From Sphingomonas hylomeconis (lineage in GTDB: Bacteria; Pseudomonadota; Alphaproteobacteria; Sphingomonadales; Sphingomonadaceae): DNA of 64,000 bases. Shown here one piece after another: positions 59,497-64,000 of the stretch. Position numbers and translations under genes: made by a program. Below the pieces are notes generated by a model. The model saw nothing but the letters and a program-made list of their open reading frames with translations, did no database searches and had not been told where the DNA came from. Every line of letters begins with the position of its first letter. Positions within the stretch are counted from its first letter, which is position 1. The stretch lies in NCBI RefSeq assembly GCF_025370105.1, contig NZ_JANQBK010000008.1, positions 152,278 to 216,277 on the forward strand, written 5' to 3'.

Positions 59497-59538
59497 AAGA
59501 ATAGCGTGCCGTACTTTCACTACCTCAGGCCCCGCCGC

Positions 59539-60237
59539 TCACCTGCGATCATCCTCCCGCTTCGTCGCGAACCAGATCACGTGCCGCGGCCCCTTGCCGT
59601 TGCTCCTCGCCTTCACCGCCACCTCGTCCACGACGAACCCGGCATCGCCCAGCCGCTTCAGGAATTTCGGGTCCGACGCCGCCGACCACACCGCCAGCAC
59701 GCCGCCCGGCGACAAGGCATTCTTCGCCGCCGCCAGGCCGCGCGCCGAATAGAGCCGCCCGTTGCTCGGCCGCACCAGCCCGTCGGGGCCGTTGTCGACG
59801 TCGAGCAGGATCGCATCATAGGTCTCCGTGCCATCGAAGATCGGCGCCGCGACATCTTCCATCACGAGGCGCACGCGCGGGTCGTCCAGGCAGCCGGCGG
59901 TCAGCTCGGCCATCGGCCCCTCCGCCCATTCGATGATCTTGGGCACCAGCTCGGCGACCTCGATCCGCGCATCCGGCCCGAGCTCCGCCAGCGCCGCGCG
60001 CAGCGTGAAGCCCATGCCATAGCCGCCGATCAGCATGCGCACGCCGCGCAGCCCGCCGGCGCGCGTGCGCAGGCGTTCGCACGTCATCACCGCCAGCGCC
60101 TCCTCCGATCCGCTCATCCGGCTGTTCATCAGCTCGTTGCGCTCGAGCACGATCATATGATCCGCGCCGCGCCGGAACAGCCGCAAGGGCTCGCCCCCCG
60201 GCACCTCGGCCACATCGATCAATTCACGCGGTACCAT
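59539..60237 (-). CDS. Spermidine-synthase-like methyltransferase fold protein
   Basis: 232 residues. The glycine-rich SAM site is RMLIGGYGMGFTLRAALAEL, followed by IEVAELVPKIIEWAEG and DAILLDVDNGPDGLV. These correspond to spermidine synthase-like Rossmann proteins. No recognised substrate. It interrupts the GTA cluster between portal and terminase genes; a cargo ('moron') or a regulator of GTA is possible. Confidence 0.85.
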   Translation of the reverse strand: MVPRELIDVAEVPGGEPLRLFRRGADHMIVLERNELMNSRMSGSEEALAVMTCERLRTRAGGLRGVRMLIGGYGMGFTLRAALAELGPDARIEVAELVPKIIEWAEGPMAELTAGCLDDPRVRLVMEDVAAPIFDGTETYDAILLDVDNGPDGLVRPSNGRLYSARGLAAAKNALSPGGVLAVWSAASDPKFLKRLGDAGFVVDEVAVKARSNGKGPRHVIWFATKREDDRR

Positions 60238-60306
60238 CGGCCTGTCCTTGTCTAGCGCCGCCGCGATACGCAGATCACCGCCCGAACGCTACCGTCGCGC
60301 GCGCCG

Positions 60307-60516
60307 TCACGTCCCCGCCGGTGGCGGCGCGGTCGCGGTGCCGTTGCGATCACCGCCCGGTGCGCCATCGTCTGCAGCGCGCGCGTCGCGCGCCGCATCG
60401 TCCCGCTCCAGCGCCTGCCGTTCCGCCTCGCGGCGCTGTTCGGCCTCGCCGGCCGCGTCATAGTCGTGCCCCGACACATCCGGGCGGGGCGCCGCGCGCT
60501 GGTCTTCCGCCATCAT
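60307..60516 (-). CDS. Small charged unordered protein in GTA
   Basis: 69 residues rich in Arg, Asp, Glu, Ala and Gly, with no predicted fold (MMAEDQRAAPRPDVSGHDYD, EAERQALERDDAARDARAAD). It starts at an ATGATG overlapping the previous stop, so it is probably translated. Function unknown. Confidence 0.6.
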   Translation of the reverse strand: MMAEDQRAAPRPDVSGHDYDAAGEAEQRREAERQALERDDAARDARAADDGAPGGDRNGTATAPPPAGT

Positions 60517-60698
60517 TCGCCGCCCTGCACGCTGAGATCGTCGACCGACGTCTCGTCGATATCGCGTTGCTCGGCCGCATCGTCGATTGCGTCCGGGTCG
60601 ATCGCGCCCGGGTCGTTTGCCCCCGGGTCGATCGCTTCACCCGACGCATCGACGGCGCCGACCGGCAGGTCCTTAGGGGGGGTGCGTTGGTCGCTCAT
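60513..60698 (-). CDS. Small acidic protein in GTA
   Basis: 61 residues, acidic and repetitive (GEAIDPGANDPGAIDPDAID), ending DETSVDDLSVQGGE. AGGAG precedes the ATG. It overlaps the next small gene. It might act in DNA packaging or be a linker domain; no homology recognised. Confidence 0.6.
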   Translation of the reverse strand: MSDQRTPPKDLPVGAVDASGEAIDPGANDPGAIDPDAIDDAAEQRDIDETSVDDLSVQGGE

Positions 60699-60746
60699 CA
60701 CATTCTCCTGATCTGGCAGCGGCACAACGCACCAGCGCGCGGAAGG

Positions 60747-62087
60747 TCACAGCCCGCGCACCGCCGCCTGTCGCTGGCGGCCCAGCATCAGCTCGCTCAG
60801 CCCCCAGACCAGCGCGTCGGCGCGGTCCGGCGAGCGTCCCGGGCCGTGATAGACCCCGCCGACCACCATCCCGCACAATTCGTCCTCCAGCGCCGGCAAC
60901 GCGCCGACATGGCTGACCCGCCCGGCCTCGTACAAGGCCGCCACCGGCTCGGCGCGCGCGATCTTGCCGCGCGCGGCATGGACCAGCCTGAGCGGCAGCC
61001 CGGCATCGGCCGCCAGCAGCACGCTGCGCACCATCTCGCCGCCCTGGTTCTTCTCCGCCACCACCCGGTCCGCGCCGTGCCGCGCCGCGCACTCGGCCAC
61101 CGCGCGCGCCCAGCGCTCGGGCGACAGGCCCGCCACGCTGGCATCGGCGAGGACATAGCCGCGCTGGTCCGCCCCGAGCGCAACGCACACGATGCCGCAA
61201 GCATCGCCGTCCACCCCGGCCGGCGGATCCACCGCCACCACCACGCGCACCAGCGCCGGCGCCGCCGCCACCCGCCCGGCCTCGATCATCCCGCGCGTCC
61301 ACAGCGCGCCGTCGATCTCGTCGATCAACTCGCCGTCCAGCTCCTGCCGCCCGAGCCGCGTGCCGCCATACAGCGCCGTCACGTCGGCGACGAAGCTCGC
61401 CGGCAGATGCTTATTGTCCGCCGTACGCCCGCCGGTGACGTGCTCGCCCGCCAGCGCCCGCACGCGGCGCAGCAGCAGCACCGGCCTGGGCGTCGTCGTC
61501 ACCAGCACGCGCGGCCGGTCGCCCAGCCGCAGGCCGAGCACCAGATTGTCCCACGCCGCATCGCCGTAGCGCCATTTCGCCAGTTCGTCGCACCACGCCG
61601 CATGATGTTCCGGCCCGCGCAATTTCTCCGGCGCTTCCGCCGAATAGACATAGGCCTTGGCGCCCGAGGCGAACGTCACTTCGCCCGAGGTGCGGCGATA
61701 GACGATCGGTTCGCCCGCGCGCGCCACCGCGCCCAGCCCGGACTGCCCCTCGATCATCACGCGCTGCACGTCCTCGGCGGTCGCGCCGACCAGGGCGATC
61801 CGCGCCTCGGGCACGGCGCGCGCGAGCTCGCTGACCCATTCCGCCCCGGCGCGCGTCTTGCCGAAGCCGCGTCCGGCCTGGATCAGCCACACGCGCCAGT
61901 CGCCGACCGGCGGCAATTGCCCGTCATGCGCGTGCCGCTGCCAGCGCGCGTCATATTCGCGCCGCGCGGCCGCGCCGAGCGACCGCAGCAGCGCGCGCCG
62001 CGCATCCTCGTCCAGCGCCGCCAGCCGCGCCGCGACCATCGCGTGCCACGCCGCGCTGCCGATCGCGGGCTCGTCCGCCCCGCTCAC
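60747..62087 (-). CDS. GTA terminase large subunit, g2-like
   Basis: 446 residues. The Walker A motif is QAGRGFGKTRAGAEWV and the Walker B region is AWCDELAKWRYGDAAWDN; the nuclease part has VAVDPPAGVDGDACGI and VVAEKNQGGEMVRSVL. It pumps and cuts host DNA into the head. The GTG start overlaps the g1-like stop. Confidence 0.94.
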   Translation of the reverse strand: MSGADEPAIGSAAWHAMVAARLAALDEDARRALLRSLGAAARREYDARWQRHAHDGQLPPVGDWRVWLIQAGRGFGKTRAGAEWVSELARAVPEARIALVGATAEDVQRVMIEGQSGLGAVARAGEPIVYRRTSGEVTFASGAKAYVYSAEAPEKLRGPEHHAAWCDELAKWRYGDAAWDNLVLGLRLGDRPRVLVTTTPRPVLLLRRVRALAGEHVTGGRTADNKHLPASFVADVTALYGGTRLGRQELDGELIDEIDGALWTRGMIEAGRVAAAPALVRVVVAVDPPAGVDGDACGIVCVALGADQRGYVLADASVAGLSPERWARAVAECAARHGADRVVAEKNQGGEMVRSVLLAADAGLPLRLVHAARGKIARAEPVAALYEAGRVSHVGALPALEDELCGMVVGGVYHGPGRSPDRADALVWGLSELMLGRQRQAAVRGL

Positions 62088-62626
62088 GCCCCCGCCCCCG
62101 GCGACGCACCCGGCGCCGAACCGGTACCCGCCGGGCGCCGCGCCAGCGCGTCCAGCGCCGTGAGGATCGCCGCATCGGTCTCGACCCGCGTGGCATAGCG
62201 GATCCGCGCGCCGCCGGTGGTCTTCGTGCCGCGCAGCGCCGCACGGTGCCGTGCGAGCAGCCGCAGCGCCTGGTCGATATCGATCGGCCCGTACGCGCCC
62301 TCGACGATCGTGCGCTCGCCCCGCCCGCCCCCGCCTTCGCCCCCGCCGAGCACATGGCCGAGCACGAGCGTCTCGAGCACGTCATAGGCCAGCACCACCG
62401 CCTCGCGCCACGCCGCGGCGAACGCCGCATCGCGCCGCCGCAGCTGATAGACCGAGCTCGGCACCACGCCGATCGCCGCCGCCGCCCCGGCAATGCTGCC
62501 GGTGGCGGCCAGATGATCGAGGAAATCGCTCTTCATGCGCTTGCTCCAGCGCACCCATTTCCGCCCGGTATAGGCGGTGCGTCGGTCCGCCGCGATGATC
62601 CGCCCGTCCGGCCCCGAGGTGGTCAT
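62084..62626 (-). CDS. Terminase small subunit-like, g1-like
   Basis: 180 residues. A helix-turn-helix-like region (FLDHLAATGSIAGAAAAIGV, VPSSVYQLRRRDAAFAAAWR) fits small terminases. Asp/Glu/Arg-rich C-terminal part. GGGAGAG precedes the ATG at 62626. It is the first gene of the cluster and follows a hairpin in its leader. Confidence 0.85.
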   Translation of the reverse strand: MTTSGPDGRIIAADRRTAYTGRKWVRWSKRMKSDFLDHLAATGSIAGAAAAIGVVPSSVYQLRRRDAAFAAAWREAVVLAYDVLETLVLGHVLGGGEGGGGRGERTIVEGAYGPIDIDQALRLLARHRAALRGTKTTGGARIRYATRVETDAAILTALDALARRPAGTGSAPGASPGAGA

Positions 62627-62643
62627 ATCGCTCTCCCACGCAA

Positions 62644-62675
62644 AAGGGCCGGAAAGCGTCCCCGCCCCGGCCCTT
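62644..62675 (-). terminator. Hairpin in the leader of the GTA operon
   Basis: AAGGGCCGG, a 14-base loop, then CCGGCCCTT followed by TTG on the minus strand, just ahead of the g1-like gene. The nine-base GC stem with a short T run resembles an attenuator or terminator. It lies 18 bases upstream of the start codon. Confidence 0.5.
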
Positions 62676-62754
62676 CTCTTCCATCCCGTCCGCGGCGAAG
62701 CGGCCCCCGCACCGCCCGACTCGCAATCCGTCATCGTTCCTGATATGTACCCGA

Positions 62755-62769
62755 ACAGCGTGACGCTGT
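62755..62769. promoter_or_regulatory. Perfect palindrome upstream of GTA cluster
   Basis: ACAGCGT-G-ACGCTGT, a seven-base inverted repeat around a central G, lies between the GTA leader and the membrane-protein gene at 62805. No standard promoter was recognised around it. It may be a regulator site for the GTA operon. Confidence 0.35.
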
Positions 62770-62804
62770 CAAGGAATTTTATCCCATCTGGTTATCTGTC
62801 GCGC

Positions 62805-63044
62805 TCACATCCAGCCGCGACCATCCGGCCCGGCGCAGCCATAAGGCGGCAATTTCCCCGGAAAGCGCTGCTCCATCTTTCCGCAGCCCCAGCGCCGCAG
62901 CGGTGCCGGCATATAGCCGTTGAGCGCGATGCCGACCTCGTCATACGGGCTCTCGCCCTGCGCGACATACATGTACCAGCGCCCGCCGAACATCACCACG
63001 GCGCCCACCAGCACGACACACACGACCTGAACGATTTTCTGCAT
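62805..63044 (-). CDS. Small single-pass membrane protein
   Basis: 79 residues. An N-terminal helix (VVCVVLVGAVVMFGGRWYMYV) precedes a short domain with ALNGYMPAPLRRWGCGKMEQRF and a second Cys near the end. No family is recognised. The ATG at 63044 is better spaced from AAAGGG than the GTG at 63047. Confidence 0.75.
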   Translation of the reverse strand: MQKIVQVVCVVLVGAVVMFGGRWYMYVAQGESPYDEVGIALNGYMPAPLRRWGCGKMEQRFPGKLPPYGCAGPDGRGWM

Positions 63045-63137
63045 CACGACCCTTTTTGAAAACGAGCCCGGCCCTGACAGACAATCGCCGCCGCGTACAA
63101 CGCCAATGCCGGCGACGCTCCCCTACGCCCCTCCCGC

Positions 63138-63170
63138 CGTCACCCCGGGCTCGACCCGGGGTCCCGCTTC
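63138..63170 (+). repeat. Class A repeat, GIY-YIG array
   Basis: CGTCACCCCGGGCTCGACCC with GGGGTCCCGCTTC. It is attached to the 3' end of the decayed GIY-YIG copy 0 (63165-63300), as in the other units. Confidence 0.85.
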
Positions 63171-63300
63171 CCGGTCTGAGCCAGCGTGTCGAACCGATCC
63201 CGTCTCACGGAATTGCCATGCTCGATCAGTGCGACCGTCCGCCCTCAGCGATCGTTTGGGTCGCCTCTCATGAGCGATGGCCTCGGCGATCGACGGCGGT
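63165..63300 (-). pseudogene. GIY-YIG 3' fragment (copy 0)
   Basis: The minus strand encodes PSIAEAIAHERRPKRS in frame with the C-terminal half of the GIY-YIG domain (compare SITDAIAHEQRLKRW in copy 2), then drifts and loses the frame while nucleotide similarity continues to TTCGACACGCTGGC. The N-terminal catalytic half is absent. It is a truncated, decayed gene followed by the class A repeat. Confidence 0.65.
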
Positions 63301-63333
63301 CGCCCCAAGCAGTCATCGTGCGCCCCGACCGTC

Positions 63334-63367
63334 CGTCACCCCGGGCTTGCCCCGGGGTCCCGCTTCT
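63334..63367 (+). repeat. Class A repeat at the 3' end of GIY-YIG unit 2
   Basis: CGTCACCCCGGGCTTGCCCC with GGGGTCCCGCTTCT. It supplies the C-terminal codons and the stop codon of the copy 2 gene on the minus strand. Confidence 0.85.
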
Positions 63368-63666
63368 CGGCCTTGGCCAGCGTGTCGAACAGGTCGCGCC
63401 ACGCGGGATTGCCGCGTTCGACCAGCGCGAACGTCCACGCACGCCGCCAGCGTTTCAGCCGCTGCTCGTGCGCGATGGCATCGGTGATCGACCGGGTGTG
63501 GTCGGCCCAAACCAGGCGATGCAGACCATAGCGCCCCGGCAGAAGTCCGATCCGTCGCCGCTCCGGTGCTGCCGGATGCGTGCCGCCAGGTCGGGGGTAA
63601 CGCCGACATACAGGGTGCCGCGATAACGATCGGCCACGATATAGATCCGCCCGCCACGATGCCCAT
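63336..63666 (-). pseudogene. GIY-YIG nuclease pseudogene (copy 2), two frameshifts
   Basis: Stitching frames gives a complete GIY-YIG domain: IYIVADRYRGTLYVGVTPDL (GIY and YIG equivalents, catalytic Tyr and Arg), then IRQHRSGDGSDF, then in another frame GRYGLHRLVWADHTRS and AIAHEQRLKRWRRAWTFALV and ERGNPAWRDLFDTLAK. One base is missing just behind the ATG (63666) and a second frameshift lies near 63537-63544. The stop and the last residues (EKRDPGASPG) are encoded by the class A repeat. The family cleaves DNA as single-domain URI-like enzymes. Confidence 0.75.
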
Positions 63667-63680
63667 GGCGGCAGAAGATG

Positions 63681-63714
63681 AGAAGCGGGACCCCGGGTCA
63701 AGCCCGGGGTGACG
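63681..63714 (-). repeat. Class A repeat at the 5' end of GIY-YIG unit 2
   Basis: Inverted class A copy, AGAAGCGGGACCCCGGGTCA through GGGGTGACG, followed by ATCAAT. It is the leader of the copy 2 gene. Confidence 0.85.
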
Positions 63715-63827
63715 ATCAATGAAAAGGCAGCCAATTACCCACGTTCGGACATTCGGCATGGTCGGTCGCGCAACCTGAGCGTGCGTTCCGCTTCGCCCAG
63801 TTGCGGACGTCGAGCGCCCCAACCTCC

Positions 63828-63860
63828 CGTCACCCCGGGCTTGACCCGGGGTCCCGCTTC
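63828..63860 (+). repeat. Class A repeat at the 3' end of GIY-YIG copy 3
   Basis: CGTCACCCCGGGCTTGACCC with GGGGTCCCGCTTC. It directly follows the stop codon of the copy 3 gene. Confidence 0.85.
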
Positions 63861-63865
63861 CCGGC

Positions 63866-64000
63866 CTAAGCCAGCGTGTCGAACAGATCCCGCCACGCGG
63901 GATTGCCGCGTTCAATCAGCGCGAACGTCCACGCACGCCGCCAGCGTTTGAGCCGCTTCTCGTGTGCGATGGCATCGGTGATCGACGGTGTGTGGTCGGC
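63866..64000 (-). CDS. GIY-YIG nuclease, C-terminal part (copy 3, runs off the window)
   Basis: The visible 44 codons are open: ADHTPSITDAIAHEKRLKRW then RRAWTFALIERGNPAWRDLF and DTLA, ending in TAG at 63866-63868. This is the C-terminal half of a single-domain GIY-YIG nuclease, with no disruption, unlike copies 0-2. The catalytic GIY and YIG motifs lie beyond the end of the window, so integrity cannot be confirmed. Confidence 0.8.
   Translation of the reverse strand, partial: ADHTPSITDAIAHEKRLKRWRRAWTFALIERGNPAWRDLFDTLA

Larger units (their letters stand above)
46711..62626 (-). mobile_element. RcGTA-like gene transfer agent structural cluster
   Basis: About 16 kb of minus-strand genes in RcGTA order: g1-like terminase small subunit, g2 TerL, g3 portal, g4 protease, g5 capsid, g6-g15 head-tail and tail genes, plus DUF2793. 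There is no integrase, replication or lysis gene, as expected for a domesticated GTA that packages host DNA. Departures from RcGTA are a methyltransferase-like gene between portal and TerL, a g12 with an N-terminal barrel, and many palindromic repeats at gene junctions. Confidence 0.9.
63334..63720 (-). mobile_element. GIY-YIG unit 2 bounded by inverted class A repeats
   Basis: A 387-base block with the same layout as the unit at 10611-10994: class A repeat at the 3' end (63334-63367), GIY-YIG gene, and inverted class A repeat plus ATTGAT at the 5' end (63681-63720). The 5' leader (ATTGATCGTCACCCCGGGCT through CATCTTCTGCCGC) is nearly identical between the two units. Confidence 0.6.

Noticed and set aside
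60321..62198. A 625-codon plus-strand open frame opposite the terminase genes
   Set aside because: Antisense shadow in high-GC DNA: composition is Arg/Ala/His-rich without domain features, and the minus strand carries a clear TerL with Walker motifs.
46711..62626. An intact temperate prophage
   Set aside because: Gene order and families match GTA; no integrase, repressor, replication or lysis genes, and no attachment repeats were found.

Overview
The window is GC-rich, densely packed and reads as chromosome of an alphaproteobacterium of the Sphingomonas type. Supporting signs are a long TonB-dependent receptor, an RcGTA-like gene transfer agent (GTA) cluster, a DUF1134/EipA-like protein, several GTG and TTG starts, and many short palindromic repeats of the kinds scattered through sphingomonad genomes. 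No prophage integrase, plasmid replication gene, transposase or CRISPR array was seen.

Region 1 (about 0.2-18.5 kb) is an N-acetylglucosamine / chitin-oligosaccharide locus. A TonB receptor (7595-4695, minus) imports the sugar and an exported GH20 hexosaminidase (7895-10537) trims it. A IIA-HPr-EI fusion (16134-13594) and a IIC-IIB permease (13597-11882) phosphorylate and import GlcNAc. A SIS-type deaminase (16311) and NagA (17333) feed glycolysis, and a GntR/HutC regulator (11845-11057) probably controls the set. Behind the receptor lies an unusual run of genes: a TPR-sulfotransferase, an Asp/Asn hydroxylase, a SecB-like chaperone and a second sulfotransferase. An exported GH16 hydrolase follows at 18.6 kb.

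Region 2 (19-29 kb) holds mixed genes: an AarF/UbiB kinase, DUF427, DUF393 and DUF1993 proteins, an ECF sigma operon that runs into a DUF1800/DUF1501 export pair, and a TetR regulator. Region 3 (29-40 kb) carries two formylglycine-type sulfatases with a formylglycine-generating lipoprotein between them, a metallo-beta-lactamase-fold hydrolase, a haloalkane-dehalogenase-like operon, an SCP2 protein and a divergent AraC/SDR pair. Region 4 (40-46.6 kb) is housekeeping: tRNA-Ser(GCU), a DUF1134 protein, DoxX, pyrC, ygfZ and an OmpA porin with a clear terminator.

Region 5 (62.6-46.7 kb, minus) is a nearly complete GTA structural cluster running from g1-like terminase to a g15-like tail protein plus DUF2793. 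It has a methyltransferase-like gene inserted, a TIM-barrel domain that seems to sit on g12 instead of g15, and palindromic repeats at most of its loose junctions. One repeat lies in frame inside the g10.1-like gene.

Region 6 (63.1-64 kb) and an island at 10.6-11.0 kb hold copies of a small GIY-YIG nuclease gene bounded by inverted copies of one of these repeats. Two copies form units of about 385 bp with the same layout 53 kb apart, which is the strongest candidate here for an undescribed mobile or repeat-maintenance system.
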